64,000 nucleotides of DNA, taken from positions 103,169,000 through 103,232,999 of the forward strand of contig OY744519.1 of assembly GCA_963556195.1 (NCBI GenBank), given 5' to 3'. The translations under genes were made by a program, and so were the position numbers. The notes under the pieces are model-generated. The model worked only from the letters and a program-made list of their open reading frames with translations. It had not been told where the DNA came from and searched no databases. This document shows, one piece after another, positions 45,116 through 55,522 of the stretch; within the stretch, counting starts at the first letter, position 1; each line of letters begins with the position of its first letter. Source of the stretch: Sepiola atlantica (lineage: Eukaryota > Mollusca > Cephalopoda > Sepiida > Sepiolidae).

Positions 45116-45531
45116 TGATTAGCCCGCAGAATGTTCTCATTGATGGGATGCCTCGGCACATAAGGGACCTACGTCCCGTAATAGGCCCAACTACGTTGGA
45201 AAGTGGAAGTGACAGCGAGCTGTCCACTCAGAGTGCAGCAGACAGCCCCATGCCTAGTACCAATGTATTGGATGATTCTTTCGCAGATGAGTCATCTGAG
45301 GAGGAAGTTGTAGTTACATCATCATGGAGAGGAGCGGACAGTCACAGGCCTGGTACAGATGCATCGGATGCTCCCTTCACAGACGAGTTATTTGAGGAGG
45401 AAGTTGCAGCCGTATTACCGCGAAGAAGCACCAGGCAAAAAAGGCCTGCAACGAGTCAACCGTCACATTGTATCTTCAACAGCACCAAAGCGAAAGGACA
45501 GCAGCAAGCACCTTTTCAAACCCGTTACTGA
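45115..45531 (+). pseudogene. Older gypsy-like pol: C-terminal tail
   Basis: An open 138-codon frame starting 'SPQNVLIDGMPRHIRDLRPV', a chromo-like/integrase tail, followed by an acidic Ser/Asp/Glu-rich linker with a partial internal duplication ('DSFADESSEEEVV' and 'APFTDELFEEEVA'), then the basic 'RRSTRQKRP' and 'SHCIFNSTKAKGQ'. The last ~70 bp fall within repeat copy B. Confidence 0.75.
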
Positions 45532-45658
45532 GACTTTAGCAGAGAGCACGAGGAGCTGCCGACTACTATAAACAAAGACACTTGTCTGCGTCGATCAAAG
45601 AGATGACGTTTGGTTTGCTGCTTGTGCAGAGGAGAGCTGCCGGCATGAACCCGGAAAC
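45462..45658 (+). repeat. 197-bp direct repeat, copy B
   Basis: Partner of 38356-38539 plus 43447-43459. It starts GTCACATTG and ends CATGAACCCGGAAAC, ~85-90% alike by eye. Confidence 0.8.
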
Positions 45659-45837
45659 ACCCACTTATGAAAAATTTTGATTTTCGAAAGTAAACGGCAG
45701 CGGGTGTTGGCTTATGTCGCACACGGTTTATTAGCATAAGTGAGATTTCGCCGATATAAAGAACAGGACAAACGTGATTTTGGCAGATGCGTTGATTGGA
45801 GAAAGTGAACAAAATAGGAAGGCAAAGTGCCGTATTA

Positions 45838-46060
45838 TATTTTGGATATACTTTTTATTGTTCGTAAAAAGCAGAAGTAACGAAAGAATAATTCCAGTGT
45901 CGAATTATTTTTGGATAGACTTTTTATTGTTCGTAAAAAGCAGAAGTGACGAAAGAATAATTCCAGGATCGAATTATTTTTGGATAGACTTTTTATTGTT
46001 CATAAAAAGCAAAAGTGATGAAAGAATAATTCTAGTGTCAAATTATTTTTGGCTAAACGT
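45838..46060 (+). repeat. 69-bp tandem repeat, just over three units, in open frame
   Basis: The unit is TTTTGGATAGACTTTTTATT, GTTCGTAAAAAGCAGAAGTG, ACGAAAGAATAATTCCAG, TRTCGAATTAT. The period of 69 (23 codons) keeps one frame open throughout: 'FWIDFLLFVKSRSDERIIP' recurs with changes in a frame open from 45774 to 46067. It lies just after repeat copy B. Most likely a 3'-UTR or LTR minisatellite of the older element. Confidence 0.9.
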
Positions 46061-47220
46061 TTTTTGACTCGTTCAACCTTCTTTGTGCCAAGGACTAGTG
46101 TAATATCATGACGTCGAAGATGCCAGGTGAGGAGTGTTCTGTCTAATGTAGAATAGATCCTTTAGCATTCATCTCCCTTAGTCGGCCCTTTTTTCTTAGG
46201 GGATTCCATCAGACTCATCACTAGCGAGATCCTTTCGGTGCCTGTCCCCTGCCTACTTCACAACTTTCATGGTGCAGTTTTCTATCTCTTTAAATATTCG
46301 GACATTTTGAGCATCATTGATAGGAAATATTGCAATGCTTCTATCTAAGAATAGAATTAAATGGTGCTAGTATTATTTTTTAGTATTATTTCTTATATTT
46401 TGTTTATTTTTTCCTCACGTATGAGCCTATATTTCTTCTTGCTTGTAATTCGGCTAACACCTAGTATAATTTGTATTTTTTCCTTTCTAGCATTTTTTTT
46501 TATTCTCAAAATATTTTCTAATCTTGTAATTTTATTAAGTCTACCACTCTCTTTAGGTTTTCGTAAACTCCTCGTCTCCACTACGTCTTCATTTTGTATT
46601 TACATGTTTCTGAAACTGTTTTCGCTTTTTTTTTAGTTTTAAGTTATTCGACGTTCAATAAACCTGTGTCATTCCTCAGAGTTTTGATTGTCGATATAAG
46701 TTTATTTGATTTTGCACACATTTTCACGAAATATACGGATCCTGGAGGCAGTACAAATCATTTTACAAGAGAGAAGAATTATTGGTAGGGTAATTCATAA
46801 TAACTAATGATATTTCTAAATATTCAAAAACTTCCTTAATTATCTCCCTCTAATAATATTGAAAATTTACTAACAATAACGATTTCAAAAACTGAATCTA
46901 CTATACAAGTAGTGTTTCTTTTAATACAGGATTTTATTTTTGGGATAAATTATCTCATCAATTTAAAAATAGCAGTAGCTTAAAATGTTATGAAGAAACT
47001 AGATGGATTTATAATTAATGTTAATCAGGGGATATCATAAAGTTACTCTTGAAAATATTTATGCGAATCTGATATATATTCAATAATGCACAATTTTTCT
47101 TCTTTTTTTCAAAAAGCAATAAGAAACGCAATAAATATCATTAGGGGAATCTAAATATCTAGCATATAAAGTCATCTTGTGGATTTTTCATGGCCTTTCA
47201 TTTGCCAAATCGATATTTGA
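46061..47220. other. Unrecognised stretch, possible LTR-like edge
   Basis: TTCAATAAACCTGTGTCATT at 46651-46670 followed near 46741 by TGGAGGCAGTAC could be the end of an LTR and its primer site, but no partner copy was found. A hydrophobic 91-codon frame (46361-46636) arises from T-rich sequence. No gene is supported. Confidence 0.35.
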
Positions 47221-47229
47221 TTTTGCTAG

Positions 47230-47600
47230 AAGTGTAATTTGGTTGACCCCCACCCTTTTTTCTTTTCTGCACCCCCTCTCGCTCAGACGTGATGTTGCTA
47301 GTCTCAGTCTTTTCTATAAATACTATTATGGCATATGTTCTTCAGAATTGTCTGATCTATTTCCTGCTTCCTTTGTTCCAGATCGTTTGACTCGTTGGTC
47401 TAGTGGTCTTCACAAATTTGCTGTTTTGATACCTCGATATAATACAGCTTCCTATTCCAGTAGTTGCTTCCCAAGAACTGTAAGTTTGTGGAACTCTCTT
47501 CCTACTGACTGTTTTCCTCCTACCTATAACCTTGTTTTTTTCAAGACTAAGGTCAATAATAAGCATCTCCTGTCTTTGCGATAATCATCTTTCATCCTTT
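47230..47600 (+). pseudogene. 3' end of a Jockey/CR1-type LINE, third copy
   Basis: The open frame 47177-47584 contains 'LSLRRDVASLSLFYKYYYGI', 'CSSELSDLFP', 'SGLHKFAVLIPRYNTASYSS' and 'SCFPRTVSLWNSLPTDCFPP'. It parallels 21735-22010. Only the C-terminal domain is kept; no RT palm. This copy has no stop within the domain. Confidence 0.85.
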
Positions 47601-47857
47601 TTAGCTCCTCACATCAAGTTGCTTCATGCCTTGTCTGGATCGATTTTCATAAAAAGATTATTTTTAATTCCGTTTTATTCATATAATGGAAAAAGGAATT
47701 CCAATCTATTTAATCGATTATATACTATATCTGGCCATCTATATCCTTCAGTAAAGGAAATTCAAGCTAGGTAATACTATTTTTATAGATAGTCATCTAT
47801 GTTCATTAACAAATCACATGGCTGCATTTTTTACTAATAAGGACAGACAAACTTTAG

Positions 47858-47864
47858 AGAGAGG

Positions 47865-47910
<46 letters not shown>
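47858..47910. repeat. (GA)n microsatellite
   Basis: A GAGAGAGG/GAGA run of about 50 bp. Confidence 0.9.
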
Positions 47911-47912
<2 letters not shown>

Positions 47913-48424
47913 ATAAATTTATTATTGTTATTATTAATATTAAAAACAAAACAAATGTCTGCATGCATATTTTTCCTTCCATTGTCAAATAATATAAAAA
48001 AGAATTACCTGAGTCCGTGTGTGGGTGTTGTAATTTAATGTAAGCATATAGTATGTTTTACTTTGCACCCAAAATTTATTTAATCTTTAAAAAACTACAT
48101 TGCTATTTGATGTTGGATTTTATTGTGTTAGTCATTTTATTAGCCCTTCGAAAATATAAACATATACAAAGCAATAGAGGTCAGGCACCTTTGAAACTTA
48201 GGGGACTTAACATCTCTATTAGGATACACCTATTTACCTCCCTTGGTAAATAAATTGAGAGCGAGATAACTATGGCACTTTTTTAACATCTTATTTATTT
48301 TATTTTTGTTTTTCAACATCTTTTTTTCGGTTAAATTATTATTATTTTTTTTTCAGTTTAAATTTTTTTTTCTCATTAATGAACAATAATAACATTTTTT
48401 CCAAAATATAAACAACGCCATATA
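47911..48424. other. Non-coding AT-rich stretch
   Basis: No gene or structured repeat seen between the microsatellite and the mariner. Confidence 0.4.
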
Positions 48425-49365
48425 CACAGTGTTCGGAATAAATTTGATACTTTTTTGATATTCTTGCATTTAAGGACCATTTGAAGTATTTAAATGCAAT
48501 GGATAGCTATTTCTATGTACTATTGGTGGGTTTCAGAGCTGGTGACTAGAAGAAAATGATGCATCATGATGATTCGTGCCAAATTAAAAAATTTGGAAAT
48601 CTTAGCTGCAGCTCAATGTTCTTTGAATACCTTGAAAGCCATAAGATGTGAGCTGAAGAATTGTGATAGAGATATGGAAGCAGTGTCTAGCAGAAAGAAT
48701 TGTGTCTGCACAATGAAATTCGTCAAGAAGTTGCAAAAAAAGACGTGGCAAGATCCAGGTAAAGTAATGTGGACCTTGGCAAAAGAGATAGCCGGCAAAG
48801 TGGCGACTATGAAGAAAGCACTGAATGAGGATCTTTGCTATTCCTCATATAAGAGTTGCAAGGGCCAACTGCTCACCACAAAGACCCAAGAGAACTGCCT
48901 TAGGAGAGCCAAGAAAACAATGTCAAACACCCAGTCAAGCCTGGGATACTTTGTTTTTTTCTCAGGCGAAAACTTCTACTAGCAATTGAAGAATGCACAG
49001 CACAATAAGTTTCTAACCATAACAACATGATCACTCAAACTATGATGATCTTTGTGTGTGTTTCCAGTGAAGCTCAAATTAGATGGCTATATTAAGTTGC
49101 TGTTCACTGTTGTCAAGTGCTGGGTGGAGAGGGTGGGAAGAACATACGTGTGACAGCACGACTCAACTCCATGTGATACTTCCGGGAAAACCCAGAAGTG
49201 GCTGTCTAAAATCTTTTATGACTTCACCATCAACTGCCTGATTGAAACCCCATGGACTATTGGGGTGCAGTTGAGAGACCCCAACTGTACCTTCTGCAAT
49301 ATCAAGCTGATTGCCAAGATCAAACTGATGTTCAGGCTTCTCTCAACTTTATCCCGAACAACCTG
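48425..49365 (+). mobile_element. Mariner-type element with decayed transposase and matching ends
   Basis: The left end CACAGTGTTCGGAATAAATT and the reversed right end ACAGGTTGTTCGGGATAAAG form an imperfect inverted repeat flanked by TA (48423-48424 and 49366-49367). The length, 941 bp, is short for a full element of this group, so internal deletions are present. Confidence 0.8.
48566..48982 (+). pseudogene. Mariner-type transposase, N-terminal DNA-binding half
   Basis: A 138-codon frame, 'IRAKLKNLEILAAAQCSLNT' to 'QENCLRRAKKTMSNTQSSLG', matches the N-terminal helix-turn-helix half of a mariner-like transposase. It ends 'FFSGENFY', where 'FFSDEKNF' (first catalytic Asp) is expected: Gly-Glu-Asn replaces Asp-Glu. 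Downstream remnants such as 'WLSKIFYDFTINCLIE' near 49195-49245 are visible in other frames. Inactive. Confidence 0.85.
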
Positions 49366-49517
49366 TACTTGCAGCCACTTAAGCTACTTAAATTTACAAT
49401 TTCTTAACTTTTACATTTCATTTGTTTAAAACTACATCGCCTATTTGCTGTTGACTTTTACTTTCATCCAATGCTCTCTCAATCTATTTTTACAATGCTG
49501 TTCTCACCTTGTCATTG

Positions 49518-49574
49518 TCTTCTTCTTCTTCTTCTTCTTCTTCTTCTTCTTCTTCTTCTTCTTCTTCTTCTTCT
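49518..49574. repeat. (TCT)n microsatellite
   Basis: About 19 trinucleotide repeats; on the - strand (AGA)n sits exactly at the 3' end of a LINE copy, so it is probably that copy's tail. Confidence 0.9.
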
Positions 49575-49945
49575 CTCACTAGAAGTTCTCATACTTACAG
49601 TGATCGTTCACTGACAACAACAGGGGGTGTTCCCTGGTGTCTGAGTGACGACACGTCTCTTCAGATTTCCAGTACTTTCCGCTTCTTCTCTAACCATTGC
49701 AAATCACTTTGCATTCTCGCAACATCTGTTTACCGATGATTTCTTGCCGATAACGACTATTGTTTTTTTCTAGAATTTGAGTGACGATAAGCCTCCCTCG
49801 GATTGCAGTACTCTCCGTGCCCTTTCAGTGAACGTCTGGATGGTATTTTCCCTCCCTGTTCATTCCATCCCCCTTGACGCTTCATGATCAGATGCTGGTG
49901 CCACCACATATGTGGGTTTGTTTTATTTTGGGAGGTGTTGTTAGA
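49574..49945 (-). mobile_element. LINE 3'-end copy d of the simple-repeat-tailed array
   Basis: Read on the - strand it contains GGTGGCACCAGCATCTGATC, TCATGAAGCGTCAAGGGGGA, GTCACTCAAATTCTAGAAAA, ATCGGTAAACAGATG and ends GAGAACTTCTAGTGAGAG before (AGA)n. No coding sequence; it is the 3' UTR only. Confidence 0.7.
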
Positions 49946-49954
49946 TTATGTGAT

Positions 49955-50400
49955 TTATTATTTACTCACTAGGAGTTTTCACACGAGTCATTATCAATGA
50001 TTGATCACTGGTAATAACAAGTGGTATTCTCTAGAGATTGAGTTATAAAAAGTCTCCCCAGATTTCCACCACTCTTCGTCTTTGATTGATAACCGTTGCA
50101 AATCATTTTGCATTATAGCAACAGCCGTTTACCATTGATTTCTTGCTGATAATGGCCGTTTCTTTCTCTAAATTTGTAATGGCAATAAATCTCTCCAAGA
50201 TTCCAGTACTCTCCACACCCTTCCACTGAATGGTGCTCTCCCTTCTTGGTCTTTCCATCTCCCTTGACCATTCATGACCAAGTTGTATGGTACTAGCTGA
50301 GGCTTGTGCTATTGTTTTTTTTTGGAGGGGGGGGGTGACAGATTAGGAGAATTTTGGCAGTTTTAGTTCCCTTGGATGTGTAAAAATATGGAACGCTTCA
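49955..50400 (-). mobile_element. LINE 3'-end copy c of the array
   Basis: Parallels copy d: CATGAATGGTCAAGGGAGAT, TAGAGAAAGAAACGGCCATT, AATCAATGGTAAACGGCTGT, then GAAAACTCCTAGTGAGTA and AAATAATAAA. 5' truncated, 3' UTR only. Confidence 0.7.
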
Positions 50401-50403
50401 CAA

Positions 50404-50612
50404 ATTATTATTATTATTATTATTATTTACTACTCACTAGGAGTTTTCTTACAAACTATTACCAGTGATCGCTCACTGGTAAAAACAGGTAATAATTAAT
50501 CGAGTCTGAGTAAGAACAAGTCTCCCCAGATTTCCAGCATTCTCTGCTACTTTCAGTTTGTTGCAAATCGCTTTGGATTATCGCAACAGCCGTTTACCAT
50601 TAAATTATCATA
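50404..50612 (-). mobile_element. LINE copy b of the array, 3' terminal part (split by gypsy 2)
   Basis: TTTAATGGTAAACGGCTGTT, GCGATCACTGGTAATAGTTT and AACTCCTAGTGAGTAGTAAA followed by a clean (TAA)n tail (50404-50427). Its upstream part resumes at 55523 beyond the inserted gypsy element. Confidence 0.75.
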
Positions 50613-50886
50613 TACCTCGTCGTCAGTGTTGTGGGATATAGGTTCAAATCCTTGTCGCCAGTGTTGTAACCTTGAAGGGTCGATAATAATTAAGACAACA
50701 CGGCGATATATTTACAAGAGTGTATTTATGAAGTACAGAATAGTATGTTACAGAAAGTCTGCGTTCGATACTGTGGCTATGACTGCCACCAATGACTGCA
50801 CCGACACTTCGTCGTAACTCTTTATATAGTGTCTGGAAGAGTCCATCTATTCTCAAAATAGGGTAGATCAACATCACACCATAACA
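50613..50886 (-). repeat. 3' LTR of gypsy 2
   Basis: In + sense TACCTCGTCGTCAGTGTTG to CATCACACCATAACA. A purine tract, AAAAAGGAGG on the - strand, lies just inside at 50887-50896. Its outer ~50 bp contain a sequence that looks like a primer site. Confidence 0.85.
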
Positions 50887-50981
50887 CCTCCTTTTTAGCC
50901 TTGCTCTGTATGAAGTAAATACCTTTTTCTCTTCGGGTTTACTTCAATGAAGTCTGTATTTTTACGTTTCCTTTTTGATGT

Positions 50982-52324
50982 TCACTTTTTAGAAACTATT
51001 TGCGGGATTGGTAATTCAAACGTTTCAAACACGACATCCATTAATTCGTCCTCTAGAGTATTGTTCTCTATAGAATCCAAATATCTTTCCCTCGTTTGAT
51101 TCAAATGTCTTTCGTGGGTAAACTTGAGTCTCTTTACTATGTAAAGCATGTTCCCAACCTTTTTATCCACTCTCCCTGTTTCCCAGTAGGATTTGTTGTT
51201 TCTGAACATTAAAAAAAAAACTTTTCTCCAACATTTATTTTATGTTCAAGTTTCTTATGGGTTGGTAACAGTCTATCAAAAACCGTTTTGATCTTCCTTG
51301 CAAACATTGCTTCCACTGGCGTCATGGAAAATAGAACATTGTTATACGAGGTCAAATTACTCTGCAATTTCGCAAGGGATATAACTCTGACAAGTTGTCT
51401 CTCTTTAATATGTCTATTTTATGTAGACATTCCTGAATGGCCTTTTCAATAGGTGTTCCCCTGTCTTTCTTTAGCACTCTTTTAAACATACCCAAGAACC
51501 GTTCTGCCTGACCATTGCTTCTTGCATTATACGGTGCGATCGTGATATGTTCACTAAAAACAACTGACAGAATATTTTGAATTCACTAGACATGAATTGC
51601 ATACTGTTGTCTGAAACGTGTGAACAATTCATGCAAAAAAACGATCGCTGCTTCCGAAGTTGGTTTCTTACATTTCAGAATTTTCGGCCATTTTGGGAAA
51701 CTGTTATTAGATAATAGAACCCATCCAGTGGCCCAGAAAAATCAATATGGATTCTAGACCACTGTCGGTCAGTTTTCGGCCAGGATCTGAATTTTATAGG
51801 AGGCGTCTTTGCTTCTAAAGCACAACCTTTGAATAATTTGACCGCATTTTCAATATTTCTGTCCATGCTCGTCCAATATACATAACTTCGCATGAGACTT
51901 TTCATTCTTGAAATGCCCGGGTGACCGGCATGAAACTCTTTTAGAATTATTTTCTATAATGCTGCAGGAATGCCCACTCAACAGCTGTAAATCACTACAT
52001 CCTCTACAGATGGAATATACTTTCGAAATTTGTTGGTGTTTTTCTTTTATACCCTTTTTTATATTCTTTAGAAAATCGTTGTTCATCGCCTTTGCCTTTA
52101 TTTCCTCTGAGTGTTACAAGAAGCTCTCTAATGACGGTACACAATATATTTTTCACTTCAACTTCAGTTTGTAGAGAGGCAATCATGGTGTCTTCAAGGG
52201 GTTCAGTATATTTTGGTATCAGTCTAGACAATCCATCAGCATGACTGATTTTGGAAGATGGGAAATATTCAATTTTGTAATTATAATTTAGGAGAATGGT
52301 TCCCCATCTCTGTAGTCTGTTCAC
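50982..52324 (-). pseudogene. Gypsy 2: integrase, and end of RNase H
   Basis: On the - strand: 'RLQRWGTILLNYNYKIEYFP' and 'SKISHADGLSRLIPKY' (end of RNase H, 52324-52200). Next, in other frames, come 'EFHAGHPGISRMKSLMRSYV' and 'VKLFKGCALEAKTPPI', where one zinc Cys is changed to Phe. 'RIHIDFSGPLDGFYYLI' follows, and the tail 'KFTHERHLNQTRERYL' is at 50982-51209. The middle of the catalytic core is missing or scrambled between 51280 and 51670. Confidence 0.85.
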
Positions 52325-52338
52325 AGTATTCGTTGGTA

Positions 52339-52681
52339 TTAGGTAGAAAGCATTTCTACTTAAAAAAATAAAATAGACATATTAAAGGGAGATAACTTGT
52401 CAGAATTATTTCCCTTGTGAAATTGTAGAGTAACGCCCGCTTGGCTTCCAAGAGAGACGGACATTCTTTAATGACGTTGTCATGTCAGCTCCCACAATAA
52501 CTGATCAATTAATTAGTAAATCCTCTTTTTCCAATTGTAAAAAGTAAATAAATAATTAATTCTTGACCATACTAAGTTTTCTCATTCAAATTCTTTCTCA
52601 TATTTTTGTTTATTAACTCACATTCAGATATCTAAATTTACACTCACATAGCACCATTCAATAACCGACAAGGCCACTTCA
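52339..52681. mobile_element. 343-bp insertion in the gypsy 2 RNase H gene, 7-bp duplication
   Basis: GTTGGTA occurs at 52332-52338 and 52682-52688, and the RNase H reading picks up on both sides ('YGSNKGLPTE' and 'PTNTVNRLQRW'), so the block between was inserted later. It has no coding capacity. It holds AAGGGAGATAACTTG and AATTATTTCCCTTG in inverted arrangement near its left end. I do not recognise the family. Confidence 0.75.
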
Positions 52682-52689
52682 GTTGGTAA

Positions 52690-53660
52690 ACCTTTATTCG
52701 ACCCATAAATTGTTAACAGTGATTTATGGTCAGTTTGTAATAAAAATGTCTTCCGTGAACGAAATGATGAAATTTTGTGACTGCAAAAATAATACCCAAC
52801 GCTTCTTTCTCGATATGTGAGTAACTCTTTTCTGTAGGCAATAATGTACGAGACGCGTCAGCGACAGGTTTCAACGGACTGTTGTCCAGTTTGTGTAAAA
52901 AGAAAGCTGCAATGCCGTATAAACTAATATCAGTAGCTACAACGATTTCGCGATCTGGATAATAATGCATAAAAAATAATTTAGAATTAAGAATATTTTT
53001 TATTTTCTCAAATTCCTTTTGACATTCTGTCGTCCAGGTCCAATACTTTTTCTTTCATTAAGTGGCGCTCACAAATTGTGCATGCTTGGGATAAACACGT
53101 TGTAGTAATTTGCTAACCCAAGAAAACTTTGCAGTGATGATATGTTTTTGGGAGTTGGCATATCTTTTATCACAATTGCTCACTCTGGGTCTGGTCTTTT
53201 ACCATCCTTGTCTATTATTTGACCCAGATATTTTATTTCTTCCATAAAAAATTGCATTTCTCTTCCTTCAATTTGAAACCATAGTCTTGAATTCTTTTAA
53301 ATACTTCATGTTCATGCGATTTGTGTTGCTCAGTGCTTTTACTGGTTATTAGAATATCATCTAGGTCGGCTGTCACAAACTTTAGTCTGCTAAGTAAGGC
53401 GCCCATTACCTGTTAAAATATGGCTAGTGCAACCTTACCTCAAACGGTAACCTTTCAAATTTGTGCACAGTACCTTTGAGCACTCATTGTCCACCAGTAT
53501 TTGTAGATATGTGTCACTCAAATCAACTTTTGAAAAAGGTTTTCCTCCATTGGGTTTTGCGAATATCTCTTCTGGACTAGGCAGAAGATAGTGATAATCT
53601 ATTAGTGCCTGGTTCAAACCTGTGAAAAAAATCTACACACACACACAAATTTCTTTACTC
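52690..53660 (-). pseudogene. Gypsy 2: reverse transcriptase and start of RNase H
   Basis: RT pieces 'HYLLPSPEEIFAKPNGGKPF' and 'SKVDLSDTYLQILVDNE' (first Asp) at 53435-53617. The active-site box near 53360-53395 is 'TADLDDILITSKS', so the Tyr of YLDD is replaced by Asp while both aspartates remain. RNase H begins 'EIVVATDISLYGIAAFFLHK' at about 52870-52960 and runs to 'LTIYGSNKG'. Multiple frameshifts separate these. Confidence 0.85.
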
Positions 53661-54720
53661 TTTTTTACGTAGACTGTAGGCGAAGCTCATTCACTGTATT
53701 CAACCTTCGAAAACACTTTTTCATTTTATATAAACACTCTTTGTATAAATACAGTTGCCTGCAACTGAAACACGGTTTAGGAGCCAATTATTTTTCTTTC
53801 ATTTATTAAATTTAGCTTGTGCAGTAATTTTCTTTTTGTCACTGATTTTTCTAATATGTGACCTTCCACTTTGTACAATATCTTTAGAATCTTGAAGAAC
53901 ACTAATAAAACGTTGGCAGTCCTCTGTGATATGTTGGAGTGTTAAATCAGGTTAATTCTCTTGTTTATTAAGAACCGTTCTTCTGATTCGATACTAATCC
54001 TTGCGCAAACATAAGGCATTTAAAATTGTTAGCACTCAACTCTGACAATTTTAAATCATCACAGTGTTTGATAACTATGTTTGCAAAAGTTGTGTAGTTT
54101 TCGTCGTCTTTCCTCGTGAGATTCATGCATTTACACCTTTTGTGAAAGAGACGTTTTAGGGCTAAACAATTTAGTCAATAATTGTATCGCTTCAACAAAT
54201 GTAAGGTCGCTGTTTTTTTTGGTAAGATATAATTAACGAATTTGGTATGTTCAACCGTACCCAATTTCCTTAATAGCAAACAAACCTTTTTAAAATCGGT
54301 CCAATTCGCACACTCCGTGTTATAAATGTCTTTGTATCGTCTGAAATATGAAGTAAACATAATCTCGTTATCAGGATCGTACTTAAAATTATCAATAGTG
54401 TTCCAAATAGTGTTTTGTGAAAATGCACTTTCATCTTTACCATTTTGACCCCTATTAGATAATTCATATAATTTTTTCTGTTCCTGTTGGGTATGAAAAA
54501 CATTTCCTAAAATCTTTTCATTTGTTCCAGCTTTTCTGTTTCCATTTTCTTCTGATATTCCATTTGTTCTTTCTGTTGTTTCTTGGAAATATTTTTCTAT
54601 TCAAAGCTTTTCTGTTTCCATTTTATTTTGATGTTTCTACAATTGCAGTTGCTGATCTTGCTGGTGTCTGAACATTTCTAGAATAGCATTTTTAAATTCC
54701 TCCATTTTTCGTTACTTCAA
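53661..54720 (-). pseudogene. Gypsy 2: protease/gag remnant
   Basis: Frames at 54175-54503 carry 'FKYDPDNEIMFTSYFRRYKD', 'YNTECANWTDFKKVCLLLRK' and 'KFVNYILPKK', matching the capsid-like part of gag in the 38540 element. The protease region near 53700-53900 is unrecognisable, and no DTG loop was found. A Gln-rich, much-repeated stretch (TTCTTGTTCC/TTTCTGTT words) at 54480-54700 corresponds to the gag N-terminal coiled coil. Confidence 0.75.
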
Positions 54721-55248
54721 TTAAGCTGACTTTTCCGTGTATATATATAATTTTTTATTTTATTTACATGGCCATAGCTTTTCTTACTGGCAGATAAATC
54801 CATAACCTCTCAACGAGAGAAAAAAAAGCTTGTTTAAAACTTATTTTCGTGTTTCTGATCAACCAAAAAAGTCGACAGACCTTTTTGTTGTTCTTTTTTT
54901 AACTTTTCCTTCACAGTCGAACAATAAAAATTTTCAAACCTTGATTTGAAACTGTTTCGTCCTATTCAAAAACAACAATTTTTTCTTCAATCCTACTTTC
55001 TGACACTGGTGTGTTTTTTTGTCAGATTTGACACACTTTGCTTGTTATAAATCCAGTTTCATTTCAACTTCCTGCTCTATTGTTATAATTAACAATTATC
55101 CAGAGCATACCATCAAAGTCTTTTTTCGAAAATCCAACATTCCAGTTGTAGTAATGGTTATGTTGTATCTGATAGACATCCGAGTTTTAGTTGCTAGTGT
55201 TGTGTGCAACATAAGTCCGGGTTATTTTTGTGTCCGAATAAGTCCAAA

Positions 55249-55522
55249 TACCTCGTCGGTAGTGTTGTGGGACATAAGTTCAAATCCTCGTCGCCAGTGT
55301 TGTGACCTTGAAGGGTCAATAATAATTAAGACAACACGGTGGTATATTTACAAGAGTGTATTTACAGAAGTACAGAATAGTATGTTACAGAAAGTCTGCG
55401 TCCAATACTGTGGCTATGACTGCCCCAATGACTGAACTGACACTTCGTCGTAACTCTTTAGATAGTGTCTGGAAGACTCAATCTATTTCCAAAATAGGGT
55501 GGATCAACATCACACCATAACA
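55249..55522 (-). repeat. 5' LTR of gypsy 2
   Basis: In + sense TACCTCGTCGGTAGTGTTG to CATCACACCATAACA; partner of 50613-50886. On the - strand just inside is TTTGGACTTATTCGGACAC, a possible primer site. Confidence 0.85.

Larger units (their letters stand above)
43447..45658 (+). mobile_element. Older gypsy-like retroelement remnant hosting the nested element
   Basis: The right part of an element whose left repeat was split at 38539. Domain order RT, RNase H region, integrase, C-terminal tail, then repeat copy B. Gag, protease and the first half of RT are absent: copy A of the 197-bp repeat joins directly to mid-RT, indicating a deletion. Its decay (stops and frameshifts in every domain) and the nesting both show it is older than the 38540-43441 element. 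Confidence 0.8.
50613..55522 (-). mobile_element. Second Ty3/gypsy LTR retrotransposon, older and broken
   Basis: Two alignable 274-bp LTRs (50613-50886, 55249-55522) enclose gag, protease/RT, RNase H and integrase remnants on the - strand. The LTRs differ at roughly 20-25 positions, so it is older than the element at 38540. The internal sequence is related to that element ('KFTHERHLNQ', 'NRLQRWGTILLNYN') and has stops and frameshifts throughout, plus a 343-bp insertion in RNase H. It interrupts copy b of the LINE array, which is therefore older still. I could not find a clean target duplication. Confidence 0.9.

Noticed and set aside
46361..46636. Hydrophobic 91-codon frame resembling a membrane protein
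   Set aside because: Its Phe/Leu/Ile richness follows directly from a T-rich stretch; no family, no splice signals.
46641..46760. 5' LTR end and primer site of another element
   Set aside because: AATAAA and a TGGAGGC word are suggestive, but no second LTR or downstream gag exists.
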